A stretch of 64,000 nucleotides of DNA from Bacteroidetes bacterium 2013_40CM_41_45 (GTDB taxonomy: Bacteria > Bacteroidota > Bacteroidia > AKYH767-A > 2013-40CM-41-45): positions 237,501 through 301,500 of the forward strand of contig NGFH01000009.1 in the NCBI GenBank assembly GCA_002215675.1, in the 5' to 3' direction. The position numbers were made by a program, and so were the translations under genes. Each line of letters opens with the position of its first letter. The stretch's first letter is position 1. Under the pieces are notes generated by a model. That model was not told the origin of the DNA and made no database searches. It saw only the letters and a list, made by a program, of their open reading frames with translations. Shown here piece after piece: positions 1-9,676 of this stretch.

Positions 1-447
1 GCTTGTGTTCGCCCATTTTCCGGTTATGGAGAAGACCAGGATTTTTCATACCCGGTGCCTGCCATTGCAGCCCGCGCGGTGAAAAAAGAAAACCCGTTTG
101 AGGTCTGGGGCAGCGGAAAGCAAGGCCGCGACTTTGTACATATTGACGATTGCATTGATTGCATTCTTATGGCAATGGATAATATTCATGACGGCACTGC
201 TATAAACATCGGCAGCGGCAAGCTCACTTCGTTTCTACAAATCATTGAGTTGTTCAGCAAGTTTGCCGGGTACAATCCAACCATTAAACCGCTGCTTGAT
301 AAACCCGTTGGCGTTCACTCACGTTATGCCGACATGAGTTATGTCTCGGACAAGTTCAATTGGAAACCAAAAATTTCTCTTGAAGAAGGAATGAGGCGCG
401 TGTATGATGGGGTAGCCAAGAAGCTGGCGGTAGACGTCAGTAAATAA
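1..447 (+). CDS. NAD-dependent epimerase/dehydratase, C-terminal part (cut by window edge)
   Basis: The reading frame is open from base 1, so this is the C-terminal part of a longer protein. The visible residues include RPFSGYGEDQDF and GRDFVHIDDC, typical of the substrate-binding half of extended short-chain dehydrogenases acting on nucleotide sugars (GDP-mannose dehydratase, UDP-glucose epimerase and relatives). NIGSGK follows, as usual in this family. The Rossmann fold and the YxxxK active site lie outside the window, so the substrate cannot be named. The gene is followed after 12 bases by a glycosyltransferase gene on the same strand, which suggests surface polysaccharide synthesis. Confidence 0.85.
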   Translation, partial: ACVRPFSGYGEDQDFSYPVPAIAARAVKKENPFEVWGSGKQGRDFVHIDDCIDCILMAMDNIHDGTAINIGSGKLTSFLQIIELFSKFAGYNPTIKPLLDKPVGVHSRYADMSYVSDKFNWKPKISLEEGMRRVYDGVAKKLAVDVSK

Positions 448-459
448 TAAACGCACCTC

Positions 460-1722
460 TTGAAAATCGTTTGCTTCGGTCCTGGCCCGCAATTCAAAGG
501 AGGCATTTCCAATTACAACACTTCTCTTGCCAAAGCGCTGGATAAGCTTGGCGCGGAGGTACACATTGTTTCCTGGACACAGCAGTACCCCGCCATTATT
601 CCCCGCGATTTTATTGACCGCAGCAGCAAAAGCAATTTGCTTGAAGGAACAAACATCAAGGTTGAGTACATCACCAATTACAACAACCCAGCTTCTTGGA
701 AGAAGACGGTTGATTACATTAAATCACTTGCACCTGACAAAGTAATTTTTCAATGGGCGATTGCCCTGCAGGGTTTACCTATGGGATGGATGGCAAGAAA
801 ATTAATGCGGTGGGGTAGGACAGAAGTAATTTTCGATTGTCATCTCATTGTTCAAAAAGAAGCATCAACTATTGACAAAAATTTCAGCAAGTATGGATTG
901 AAGCGGGCAAATACTTATATCTGTCACGCCTACAAAACGGTTGAGGAATTGAGAAATCTTTTTCCGCAGAAAAAATTTTCCGTGAATGAAACCAGTAAGC
1001 GTTCCAAAGATAAAAGCGCCACAGTGATAAAGCTTTATCACCCGATTTATGATTTATACAAACCAAAAGCTGATTTTAACCTGGAGCAAACAAAAGCTGA
1101 ACTGAAATTGAGGAAGCATGTTTTTTTGTTCTTCGGATTCATCCGCAAATACAAAGGACTGCATCATGTGATTCGTGCTTTCAAAATTGTCGCGAATAAG
1201 CGCGATGATGTATCTCTTCTCATTGCAGGAGAATCATTCTGGAATACGTTGTCAGAAAAGAAATTTTCCACACGATTAAAAAAACGCCTGTTTGGTTTTT
1301 TTAAATCCATCCTCCTGCCGAAATCTGCTAACGAGCAGGATTACAACCCGCTTCAGTTAGTAGAAGAATTAAATCTCCAGGACAAAATAACCGTCATCAA
1401 CCGTTTTATCGCCAATGAAGAGGTGCATAAATATTTCCAGGTAAGTGATTGCATTGTTTTATTTTATGAAACTGCAACGCCTTCAGGAATAGAATCTCTC
1501 TCGTATAATTTTAGTTTACCAGTGCTTGCAACGCGTGTCGGGCATTTTCCTGAGACAATTAAGGATGGATTTAACGGCTACCTGGCTGAGCCGGAAAATA
1601 TTCAGAGTATGGCAGATGTTATGCTTAAATTTCTTGAACATCCCGTGCCGAGAGAAAACGTTGCGTCATCTACAAAGCAGATGAGCTGGGAGAATTACGC
1701 AAAGGCGATCATTGGAAAATGA
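460..1722 (+). CDS. Glycosyltransferase, GT4-like (GT-B fold)
   Basis: A 420-residue protein with the layout of a GT-B retaining glycosyltransferase. The N-terminus KIVCFGPGPQFKGGISNY carries the glycine-rich acceptor-side loop. The C-terminal half has FGFIRKYKGLHHVIRAF and then an E-rich donor-binding section (PSGIESLSYNFSLPVLATRVG), as in family GT4. The start is a TTG codon; no closer ATG fits the N-terminal strand. It probably adds a sugar to a lipid-linked glycan at the inner face of the membrane, together with the upstream epimerase. Donor and acceptor cannot be told from the sequence. Confidence 0.85.
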   Translation: MKIVCFGPGPQFKGGISNYNTSLAKALDKLGAEVHIVSWTQQYPAIIPRDFIDRSSKSNLLEGTNIKVEYITNYNNPASWKKTVDYIKSLAPDKVIFQWAIALQGLPMGWMARKLMRWGRTEVIFDCHLIVQKEASTIDKNFSKYGLKRANTYICHAYKTVEELRNLFPQKKFSVNETSKRSKDKSATVIKLYHPIYDLYKPKADFNLEQTKAELKLRKHVFLFFGFIRKYKGLHHVIRAFKIVANKRDDVSLLIAGESFWNTLSEKKFSTRLKKRLFGFFKSILLPKSANEQDYNPLQLVEELNLQDKITVINRFIANEEVHKYFQVSDCIVLFYETATPSGIESLSYNFSLPVLATRVGHFPETIKDGFNGYLAEPENIQSMADVMLKFLEHPVPRENVASSTKQMSWENYAKAIIGK

Positions 1723-1743
1723 CTAATGTCTAATGACCAACGA

Positions 1744-3672
1744 CTATTTAGATGTAATCACAAACTCTGTCCTCCGGTTCAAGGAACGACCCTGTTCCGT
1801 TCGGTTGGTTGCAACCGGACTTGTAAGACCGAATCCCTTGTACGTCATTCTTTCTTTTGGAATTTCTTTTGAAACCAAATAATCGTAAACAGTTTTAGCG
1901 CGGCTTATAGAAAGCTGGATATTCGTCACTTCGTCTCCGATATTATCGGTGTGACCGTAAATGGCGACTTTAACTTTAGGATTATCGAAAAGGAATTCTG
2001 CAAAGTTATTGAGGACAATTTTTATGGTGTCGTTAATTTCGAAAGAGTTGGTTGCAAATAAAATATTGTTAAGCGGGTATGAAACACCCACTTCCATTTT
2101 CTTTACATCAATATTAACCGTTCTTGGTTTTACGTTTGCTGTATCTGCTGCAGAAAAATATTCCGAAGCAAAAGCGTAGCCCTTTTTCTTTACGGTAAGA
2201 ATATAATCGTTGTCGAACGGAACTACCGAAGCATATTTTCCGGTGAGCGTATCAAGTTCTACGTCTATGACTTTATTATTTAAAGCATTCTTTAATTCAA
2301 TTTTTGCAGCAAGCGGAATTTTTTCGTCCTCATCGCGGATATCTCCTTTTACGAATAAAACTCTTTCGGGGCGGGCCTGCGGGTACAGGTCAAAAGAATA
2401 AATATCGTAACCGCCCATTCCTTTTAATTGGTTGGAAGCGAAATATGCTGTCTTACCATCGGTGCTCACAAAGAAGCCTACTTCATCCGCCTCGGTGTTG
2501 ATAGGATACCCGATGTTGACAGGAGTTCCCCACTCACCATTTTCTTCTCTGCGGCAATAAAAAATATCGAAGCCGCCCAAACCGGGAAGTGCATCGGAAG
2601 AAAAATAAAGTGTTTTGTTATCCGGATGGATAAACGGTGACTTTTCTCTTCCGAGGGTATTAATCTTTGAAGAAAGTTTTTTTGCACGGCCCCATTCACC
2701 ATTAGCGTTCTTCTGGCAATAATAAATATCGATGTTGTTCACCTGCTCGCTGTCACGGGCGCTGGCAAAGTAGAGAGTTTTATTATCGGATGAAATAGAA
2801 GGCTGAGCATCCCAGCCAATCGGATCATTTACATTGAGGCCGAGGTTTTTTATTTCAGTCCATTTGCCGTTTACAAAATCGGAAGTGTAAATGTCAAAAT
2901 TCCCTTTTTCGTTGAGCGTAAAATATAAATGTAAGTTGTCAATAGAAATGGTGGCAGCGCCTTCATTGCCGGTATTGCGCGAGTTAAAAGGGTAGGGCAT
3001 AGGGTCGCCTTTTTCGAACGCGCCATCAATGCGTTTAGCCACCATAAATTTTTCTACGTTAATGGGAAAGAGAGAACCTTTTTCCTGGAGTTCGAATTTT
3101 CGTGTGAAGAAAGCGAGCTCGTTATCGGGAGAAAAGTAGGGGAGATATTCCCAGTCAACCGTTGATAAACCCTGCACGGGATGCGGGTCGTACGGAACAG
3201 GATGCAGGTAAATTTTACTTTTGAAAAGCATGGTATCGGCCTTGGCTGCTTTATCTTCCTTAACCTTACCAAACTCAAGAAATTTTTTCAGATATTTTTC
3301 TGCATCCTTATATTTTTTTGTGTCGAAGTAAAGCCATCCCAATTGGAAAAATACTTCGGCATCATAATCGGGGCACAACTCAGCAACTTTAAGAAAAGCG
3401 ATTTCAAGATTTTTGTCATCATGTTTTTTAAGGGCGCAGGTGCCTGAAAAATAATATGCATCTGTATACTCAGGGTCCATGTCAATCGCTTTCTCGAGCA
3501 GCTCGCGTACGGTAGCATAATCGCGGCTTTTCTTCCAGGTGTCTTTCGCCTGCTCCAGAATTTTTTCCGCTTTTTTATTTACCTCGTGAGGACAGAGCTT
3601 ATTCTGCGCAGAGAGAAAGGGAACAAATAAGAAAAGGAAAACAAAAACGATTAATGCTGAATGTTTATTCAT
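1744..3672 (-). CDS. PD40-repeat OmpA family protein with TPR
   Basis: A 642-residue exported protein. Residues 1-22 form a signal peptide. A TPR-like helical region spans about 26-155, and five PD40 beta-propeller blades with the pattern SxDNKTLYFAS span about 165-440. A short beta-sandwich region follows, and an OmpA C-terminal peptidoglycan-binding domain covers about 525-640 (GHTDNIGDE, later NRRTEF). In Bacteroidota this architecture is typical of periplasmic or outer-membrane proteins, some linked to T9SS or gliding; that role is inferred here. It lies 46 bases after the tolC-like gene on the same strand and may be read through from the efflux operon. Confidence 0.88.
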   Translation of the reverse strand: MNKHSALIVFVFLFLFVPFLSAQNKLCPHEVNKKAEKILEQAKDTWKKSRDYATVRELLEKAIDMDPEYTDAYYFSGTCALKKHDDKNLEIAFLKVAELCPDYDAEVFFQLGWLYFDTKKYKDAEKYLKKFLEFGKVKEDKAAKADTMLFKSKIYLHPVPYDPHPVQGLSTVDWEYLPYFSPDNELAFFTRKFELQEKGSLFPINVEKFMVAKRIDGAFEKGDPMPYPFNSRNTGNEGAATISIDNLHLYFTLNEKGNFDIYTSDFVNGKWTEIKNLGLNVNDPIGWDAQPSISSDNKTLYFASARDSEQVNNIDIYYCQKNANGEWGRAKKLSSKINTLGREKSPFIHPDNKTLYFSSDALPGLGGFDIFYCRREENGEWGTPVNIGYPINTEADEVGFFVSTDGKTAYFASNQLKGMGGYDIYSFDLYPQARPERVLFVKGDIRDEDEKIPLAAKIELKNALNNKVIDVELDTLTGKYASVVPFDNDYILTVKKKGYAFASEYFSAADTANVKPRTVNIDVKKMEVGVSYPLNNILFATNSFEINDTIKIVLNNFAEFLFDNPKVKVAIYGHTDNIGDEVTNIQLSISRAKTVYDYLVSKEIPKERMTYKGFGLTSPVATNRTEQGRSLNRRTEFVITSK

Positions 3673-3718
3673 CGCTTCAAAAATAAGCCGAGAAAATCAA
3701 GAAAGAATGAACAGGTTT

Positions 3719-5020
3719 TTATTTAACTAACTGTCCTGTTAATCTTAGTAAAGCCACCTCGGTAATTTTTGTGTCGAACCGGGCATTGACCAAACGAGAG
3801 AGGGCTGTGTTCAGGCTTTCCTGTGCTGCTTTAACCTGCAGAGAATTGGCGCTGCCGAGGCGGAAACTTTGTATAAAGACAGAAGCATTTTCGCGGGCAT
3901 AGATAATGTTGTCTTCTTCGAGCTTTAAGCGGTCAGAGGAATTTTTGAAATGCTCGAAGGCAATAATTAAATCGGCATTCAGGTTTTGAGTAGTTTGCTC
4001 AAACAACAGTTGCGAATTAAGCATACTCAACCTTGCATTTTTTATCTGACGCGATGTATTAAAGCCGTTGAACAAATTATACCGCGCAGTGATTCCGAAC
4101 TGCAAACCTGATGTCTGGTTCTTGACAAAAAAACCCGCATCGTTTTTATTGTCCGAAAATAAATAACCGGCATTGCCAGAAACTACGGGAAGACGCTGTC
4201 CTTTCAACTCGTTCAGGCTGTAGCGGCTTATGCTGATATTTTTTTCGATACTCCGCAATTGAAAATTACTTGCAAGGCTGCTTTTAAGTAAAGCATAATC
4301 AGGATTGTAATTTATGATAATGGTATCGGCAACTTCATAGCTGCTGTCAACCGGAAAAACAAGCAGGCGGTTGAGTTCTGTTTTTGCGTTAGTCAGATTT
4401 TCCTGTTGTTGAAGTATGGCTGCACGTTGTGCATTCAAATCTACTTTCGATTGTAAATAATCGAGTTTTGACGCTGAGCCGATATTGTATTTGTTCTCAG
4501 AAATTTTTAACCGGTCTTCATAAAAAACAAATGTCTCCTGTAATGCCTTCAGCAACTGGCTTTCCTTCACAACCCCGTAATATATTGTGTTAACGTCCTC
4601 AACTACCTTTTCCATTGCAACTTTCAAATCAATTCTTCCCTGTTCTGAAATTGATTTCAACCGGTCGTACGATGCAAACATTTTCATCCCGTCAAACAAA
4701 ACCCATTCAAGTGCTACACCTGCAGTGGTTACGGTCTGCTTTGCGCCGTCTTTATTTATTTCGGTTCCGTTAGAATATTCCTGCTTCGTGGAATTTATTG
4801 AAGTAGTATAGGAGCCCGTAGCATCAACCTGAGGAAGCATTCCCGCATTGCCTGCCGTTGCATCATTATTTTTTATTTCGCTGTTGTTGCGCTCCACCCG
4901 GATTGAAAAATTATTATTCAGTGCGCGGTCCATTGCATTTTCAAGAGTGAACACCTGACAAAAAGCAGCTGGAGAAATCAAAAGCAAAAAATAAAAAAGA
5001 AATACTTTATACTTCCTCAT
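3719..5020 (-). CDS. TolC family outer membrane efflux protein
   Basis: A 433-residue outer-membrane channel of the TolC/OprM family, the exit duct of the RND pump encoded upstream. It has a signal peptide (KYKVFLFYFLLLISPAAFC) and two long helical repeats, with FNGFNTSRQIKNARL typical of the second repeat. The ATG at 5020 is chosen; a TTG six bases upstream is also in frame. The start overlaps the end of the RND pump gene by 14 bases, so translation is probably coupled. Order adaptor, pump, channel on one strand is the usual Bacteroidota arrangement. Confidence 0.92.
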   Translation of the reverse strand: MRKYKVFLFYFLLLISPAAFCQVFTLENAMDRALNNNFSIRVERNNSEIKNNDATAGNAGMLPQVDATGSYTTSINSTKQEYSNGTEINKDGAKQTVTTAGVALEWVLFDGMKMFASYDRLKSISEQGRIDLKVAMEKVVEDVNTIYYGVVKESQLLKALQETFVFYEDRLKISENKYNIGSASKLDYLQSKVDLNAQRAAILQQQENLTNAKTELNRLLVFPVDSSYEVADTIIINYNPDYALLKSSLASNFQLRSIEKNISISRYSLNELKGQRLPVVSGNAGYLFSDNKNDAGFFVKNQTSGLQFGITARYNLFNGFNTSRQIKNARLSMLNSQLLFEQTTQNLNADLIIAFEHFKNSSDRLKLEEDNIIYARENASVFIQSFRLGSANSLQVKAAQESLNTALSRLVNARFDTKITEVALLRLTGQLVK

Positions 5021-8000
5021 GCGCAATTACTTTTTTCCGTGAGAGATAAGAATACATCGCAGGAATCACATAGAGTGTAAGGGTGAGAGAAAACATGACA
5101 CCACCCACAACAACAATTCCCATAGACATGCGGCTCTTTGCTCCAGCACCTAAGGCAAGCGCAATGGGCATTGCACCCAACGTCGTTGCCAGACTTGTCA
5201 TCAAAATAGGGCGGAAGCGCGAGACAGCACCATCGATAATTGCTTTTGATCTTTCCACTCCCCGCTCACGAAGTTGATTAGTGAACTCTACAATCAGGAT
5301 TCCGTTTTTGGTAACGAGCCCAATGAGCATGATGATTCCAATCTGGCTGAAGATGTTCAGCGTTTGGTTGAAATACCAGAGTGAAATCAGCGCACCGCAA
5401 ATAGCGAGCGGCACAGTAAGCATAATCACAAACGGGTCTATAAAACTTTCGAACTGCGCAGCAAGAACCAGGTAGATAAGAATAAGCGCAAGTACAAATG
5501 CAAACAAAACATTGGAGCCGCTCTCGGCAAAATCACGAGAGGGTCCGGTGAGCGCGGTAGAGAAACTTTCGTCCAAAACTTTCGCCTTGATTCTATCCAT
5601 CTCTTTTATTCCGTCTCCAATCGTGTAGCCGGGTGCAAGCCCTGCAGAAACAGTTGCTGCAGGGTAGCGGTTATAGTGATACAACTGGGGAGGGCTGCTC
5701 ACTTCCTTAACTGTAATCACATTATCGAGCTGGATTAATTCTCCGGCAGCATTACGCACATAAAACCTGGAGAGGTCATACGGAGCATCCCTGTCGGGGC
5801 GGTCTACCTGCCCGATTACCTGGTATTGTTTTCCCTGCATGATGAAATAACCGAAGCGCTGCCCGCTTAATGCAAGCTGTAATGTCTGCGCAATGTCACT
5901 CACCGAAACACCCATGCTGCGCGCTTTTTCCCTGTCAATGGTAATGGATAATTCGGGCTTGTTGAATTTCAGGTTTACATCTGTACCCTGGAAGATTTTA
6001 CTCTTGTTTGCTTCTTCCATAAACTTTGGAAGATATTTTTCAAGCTGTGAGAACTCCTGGTTTTGCAAAACATACTGAACCGGCAACGCACCACGCGGTC
6101 CGCCGCCTGCAGAAATGGTTTGCTCCTGCACTACGAAGACGCGGGCTTCCGTCATCTGCCTGCTCATACGCGAAAGCTGATCTGCAATCTGTTGCTGTGA
6201 ACGCTTGCGTTTGTCAGGAGTAAGTAACGCAAGGCGAACAAAACCTGTGTTCACCGCTCCTGAACCCGCAAAGCTGGGTGCCGTTACTGTAAGCATGACA
6301 CTTTTCTCCGGCACGGAATCTGCAACAATGTCGGAAAGCTTCTGTAAAAAACTATCCGTGTAATCATACGATGCACCTTCAGGACCCGTTACCAACATGC
6401 GGAGCCAGCTTCGGTCTTCTAATGGCGCCAGCTCGCTCTGAAGTGATTTGCCGATTAAAAAAATCAAGCCAATAGCAACAGCGAAGATGATAAATGCCGT
6501 ACGTCTTACTTTCATGAACCCTTCCAGTGAATTCCGGTATCCATTGATAAGCTTTTCAAAAAACGGCTCGGTCATTTCATAAAAGCGCGAATGCTTTTTG
6601 TCTTTTCGTATCAAACGAGCACTCAACATAGGCGTAAGTGTGAGCGATACAAATGCGGAAATCAAAACGGCTCCCGCAATCACCACTCCGAATTCGCGGA
6701 ACAATCTTCCGACAAATCCCTGCAGAAAAATTACCGGCAGGAATACAGCAGCCAGCGTTATGGATGTTGAAACTACTGCAAAAAATATTTCTCTCGTTCC
6801 CTCGATGGCGGCCTTGTTGGGCGTCAGTCCCTGCTCTACCTTCTTAAAAATATTTTCCGTTACGACAATGCCGTCATCCACTACAAGCCCCGTTGCCAGT
6901 ATGATGGCAAGCAGCGTAAGTATGTTGACAGAAAATCCCGCCAGGTACATGATAAAGCACGCCCCGATAAGGGAGACGGGTATGTCAATCAAGGGGCGAA
7001 ATGCAACCAGCCAGTCGCGGAAGAAGAAATAGATAATCAATATTACGAGCGTAATTGCGATGAGCAATGTTTCCTGCACTTCAGAAATGGATTTGCGGAT
7101 GAAGCGCGTATTATCGAGTGCAATTCCGAGCTTGATGTCTTTGGGCAAATCTTTTTTGATGTTGTCAACGCGCTTATAAAATTCATCGGCAATGTCAATG
7201 TAATTACTGCCGGGCTGTGGCACCAGGGCAACTCCAATCATCGGCGTGCCCGATTGGCGCAATATAGTTTCTTCGTTTTCCGGCCCCAGCTCTGCTATCC
7301 CTACATCACGAAAGCGAATCAATTGGTCACCGTTATTCACAATAATCATATTGTTGAAATCATCTTCCGTGCGGAGCAACCCTGTTGTGCGGACAACCAA
7401 TTCTGTTTTATCTCCGGCAATTTTTCCTGCGGGCAATTCTATATTTTCTCTGTTAAGCGCATTCTGAACATCCATCACGGTGAGGCGGTGTGCGGCAAGG
7501 CGTGTGGGGTCGAAACGCAGGCGCATGGCGTATTTGCGCTGCCCCCAAATCTGCACCGTGCTTACTCCCGCGACGGTGATGAGCTGCTGGCCGATTACGT
7601 TCTCGGCATAATCACTCAGGTCGAGTGTGTTGCGCGTGTTGCTTTCAACGGTGAGAGAGAGAATAGCGTCCGCGTTTGCATCAGATTTAGTGACTGTAGG
7701 AAGTCCGTCAATGTCCCTCGGAAGCGTGCGCACTGCCTGCGATACTTTATCGCGCACATCGTTGGCCGCCGCTTCAAGGTCTGAGCTCAGGTTGAATTCA
7801 ACGGTGATGTTGCTGCTGCCCTGGCTGCTGGATGAGGATATGGAACGAATGCCTTGTATTCCGTTAATCACTTTTTCAAGCGGCTCGGTGATTTGCGATT
7901 CAATAACGTCAGCATTTGCACCGGGATACGAAGTACGCACATTAATTACGGGCGGGTCGATGGAAGGATATTCGCGCACACCGAGAAACGTGAAGCCGAT

Positions 8001-8078
8001 GCCTCCAAAGAGCAAAATCACCAGCGACATTACGATGGCAAGAACCGGACGCTTAACGCTGAGTTCACCTAACTGCAT
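5007..8078 (-). CDS. RND efflux transporter permease (HAE1/AcrB type)
   Basis: A 1023-residue inner-membrane proton antiporter of the AcrB/MexB family. The N-terminus (LSVKRPVLAIVMSLVILLFG) is the first membrane helix. The proton-relay aspartate pair appears as GLVVDDGIVVTENIF and the relay lysine as GLVTKNGILIVEF, so the pump looks intact. Two large periplasmic loops are present, and the length matches the family. It works with the adaptor encoded upstream (20 bases gap) and the TolC protein encoded downstream. The substrate is unknown; drugs, bile-like compounds or fatty acids are usual for HAE1 pumps. No regulator gene lies next to the operon. Confidence 0.95.
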   Translation of the reverse strand: MQLGELSVKRPVLAIVMSLVILLFGGIGFTFLGVREYPSIDPPVINVRTSYPGANADVIESQITEPLEKVINGIQGIRSISSSSSQGSSNITVEFNLSSDLEAAANDVRDKVSQAVRTLPRDIDGLPTVTKSDANADAILSLTVESNTRNTLDLSDYAENVIGQQLITVAGVSTVQIWGQRKYAMRLRFDPTRLAAHRLTVMDVQNALNRENIELPAGKIAGDKTELVVRTTGLLRTEDDFNNMIIVNNGDQLIRFRDVGIAELGPENEETILRQSGTPMIGVALVPQPGSNYIDIADEFYKRVDNIKKDLPKDIKLGIALDNTRFIRKSISEVQETLLIAITLVILIIYFFFRDWLVAFRPLIDIPVSLIGACFIMYLAGFSVNILTLLAIILATGLVVDDGIVVTENIFKKVEQGLTPNKAAIEGTREIFFAVVSTSITLAAVFLPVIFLQGFVGRLFREFGVVIAGAVLISAFVSLTLTPMLSARLIRKDKKHSRFYEMTEPFFEKLINGYRNSLEGFMKVRRTAFIIFAVAIGLIFLIGKSLQSELAPLEDRSWLRMLVTGPEGASYDYTDSFLQKLSDIVADSVPEKSVMLTVTAPSFAGSGAVNTGFVRLALLTPDKRKRSQQQIADQLSRMSRQMTEARVFVVQEQTISAGGGPRGALPVQYVLQNQEFSQLEKYLPKFMEEANKSKIFQGTDVNLKFNKPELSITIDREKARSMGVSVSDIAQTLQLALSGQRFGYFIMQGKQYQVIGQVDRPDRDAPYDLSRFYVRNAAGELIQLDNVITVKEVSSPPQLYHYNRYPAATVSAGLAPGYTIGDGIKEMDRIKAKVLDESFSTALTGPSRDFAESGSNVLFAFVLALILIYLVLAAQFESFIDPFVIMLTVPLAICGALISLWYFNQTLNIFSQIGIIMLIGLVTKNGILIVEFTNQLRERGVERSKAIIDGAVSRFRPILMTSLATTLGAMPIALALGAGAKSRMSMGIVVVGGVMFSLTLTLYVIPAMYSYLSRKKVIAHEEV

Positions 8079-8097
8079 GGTTCCACTTTATATAAAA

Positions 8098-9156
8098 TCA
8101 TTTAACATCTGTAAATTGGATGGGGCTTCCTTTTCGCACCTGCAAAACTCCCGTGGTAAGAACAGTATCACCCGCAGCAAGGCCGGTCAGTACTTCCACC
8201 TTGTTCTCGGTGCGCTCACCGGTTTCAATAATTGCTTCGCCCACAATTCCGCCGTGGCTTACGAAAACTTTTTTTCCTTTCAGGATGGGGACGACACTTT
8301 CGGTAGGAATAAGAATAGCGTTGTCAGAAATATTCACCACAATTTCAATATGCACAAACGCTCCCGGGTAAAGCGACTTATCCTTGTTCTGAGCATACGC
8401 CCGTATTTTAACGCTGCGGGTTGCCGGGTCTATCGTGGGTTCTATGGCTGCTATTTGTGCTTCATGTTGTTTGCCCGATTCACCCATGCTGAATTTTATA
8501 GTATCTCCCTTTTGCATGTAGACCAAATATTTTTCGGGAACAGAGAAATCTATTTTTACAGGGTCCAATTGCTGGATGGTTGCAATCACGTTGCTGGCGC
8601 TTACGTAATTTCCCTCGCTGATATTTTTAAGTCCAATGCTGCCGCTGAACGGAGCGTGTATCTCTGTCTTTGCAATCTGCGCTTTCGTATAATCAATGTC
8701 GCTTTCGGTATTCGAAACCTCTGTGCGGCTCATTTCATATTCTTCCTGGCTGATGCCTCCAATCTCTACAAGCTTCGCCTGCCGTTCAAGCTTGTCGCTG
8801 GCGAGCTTCAGTTGTGCATTCAGCTTTTTCAGGTTCGCCTGCAAATCGGCATCATTAATCTTTACAAGCAAATCGCCTTTACTTACCATGCCGCCTTCCT
8901 TAAAGCGAAGGCTTGTTAATTTACCCGCAATCTCGGCGCGCAGCTCAGCTTCTTCGTTGGCGTAAATGGTCCCGTTGCTTTCAACTGTATTTTCAAAACG
9001 CTGTGGTTTTACCACGAAGCCCGTAACCGGTATCGGCGCATTGCCCCGCTGCACAGGAGCGGCTGCATTTTTATTGCCGGAGAATAAAAATATTTTTAGG
9101 AGTATTAATACAAGGATGATGATGAAAACTACAATGAGCGTTCGTGAAACTTTCAT
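8098..9156 (-). CDS. RND efflux periplasmic adaptor (membrane fusion protein)
   Basis: A 352-residue membrane fusion protein, first gene of the efflux operon. The N-terminal helix VSRTLIVVFIIILVLILLK anchors it in the inner membrane. A lipoyl/barrel-sandwich half (VESNGTIYANEEAELRAEIAG), an alpha hairpin (about 105-165) and the second lipoyl half (HAPFSGSIGLKNISEGNYV) follow, then beta-barrel and membrane-proximal domains. An in-frame ATG 24 codons upstream exists, but the start at 9156 places the membrane helix at the N-terminus as in other family members. It bridges the pump and TolC. Confidence 0.92.
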   Translation of the reverse strand: MKVSRTLIVVFIIILVLILLKIFLFSGNKNAAAPVQRGNAPIPVTGFVVKPQRFENTVESNGTIYANEEAELRAEIAGKLTSLRFKEGGMVSKGDLLVKINDADLQANLKKLNAQLKLASDKLERQAKLVEIGGISQEEYEMSRTEVSNTESDIDYTKAQIAKTEIHAPFSGSIGLKNISEGNYVSASNVIATIQQLDPVKIDFSVPEKYLVYMQKGDTIKFSMGESGKQHEAQIAAIEPTIDPATRSVKIRAYAQNKDKSLYPGAFVHIEIVVNISDNAILIPTESVVPILKGKKVFVSHGGIVGEAIIETGERTENKVEVLTGLAAGDTVLTTGVLQVRKGSPIQFTDVK

Positions 9157-9301
9157 ACATGTAAATAGAAAAATTTTAGGTAAAAGTAAGGATTGAAAAT
9201 GTAACGAAATGGGATTAGCATGAAGCACTCTTTTTTGTCATGCTACGTTCTTTGACAAGTACAAAAAGTTCCTCCCATTACACTGAAAGGGGAAGCATTT
9301 T

Positions 9302-9330
9302 TTTGATACTGCCGGGAATTTGTACTTTTG
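9302..9330 (+). promoter_or_regulatory. Probable promoter of the 72-residue gene
   Basis: TTTG at 9302-9305 and TACTTTTG at 9323-9330 match the Bacteroidota -33/-7 consensus (TTTG, TAnnTTTG) with a 17-base spacer instead of the usual 19. It lies 44 bases before the ATG at 9375 and supports that start over an earlier one at 9240, which would lie upstream of the promoter. Confidence 0.5.
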
Positions 9331-9374
9331 AAATTGCCTTTAACCCGGCGCAAGCCAAAACAAATTTTAGCACC

Positions 9375-9593
9375 ATGCAGGGAAGACCAAGCAAAAAAAT
9401 TGAGGTAAAAGTTAATGAGCTGCTTTATATAGGCAAGCGGGGGATACAAATAAAAGTAACTCACAAAAGAGCCCGTTCCAAAACAGGAATCTTTTACCTT
9501 ACCGTTGGCGGCTTATGGTGGCGCGAGCACGAAAAGAAAAACTGGAAAAAAGTTTCCTGGGACGAACTGGTGGAGATGTTTATGGAGAGGTGA
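9375..9593 (+). CDS. Hypothetical protein, 72 residues, basic
   Basis: A small protein of unknown family, rich in lysine and tryptophan, with a predicted beta-rich middle (VNELLYIGKRGIQIKV, then TGIFYLTVGGLWW) and a helical end (WDELVEMF). There is no signal peptide or membrane segment. The frame is open back to 9240, but a promoter-like element at 9302-9330 favours the ATG at 9375. It precedes the ATPase-TOPRIM gene by 83 bases on the same strand, but that gene has its own promoter-like site, so the two need not be an operon. No function is assigned. Confidence 0.6.
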   Translation: MQGRPSKKIEVKVNELLYIGKRGIQIKVTHKRARSKTGIFYLTVGGLWWREHEKKNWKKVSWDELVEMFMER

Positions 9594-9629
9594 GAGTTGA
9601 TAATCTCTTGAAGAAGAAAAACTTGTGGA

Positions 9630-9660
9630 GTTGTAAAATTTAAAAATAATTATACTTTTG
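9630..9660 (+). promoter_or_regulatory. Probable promoter of the ATPase-TOPRIM gene
   Basis: GTTG at 9630-9633, a 19-base spacer and TACTTTTG at 9653-9660 fit the Bacteroidota promoter consensus with one mismatch in the -33 box. The spacer is AT-rich. The ATG of the downstream gene is 16 bases further on, giving a very short leader. Confidence 0.55.
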
Positions 9661-9676
9661 TTAAAAATAAATTAAC

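Noticed and set aside
7254-8919. Long plus-strand open frames opposite the RND pump and adaptor genes
   Set aside because: They are antisense shadows of strongly conserved coding sequence and their products resemble no protein family.
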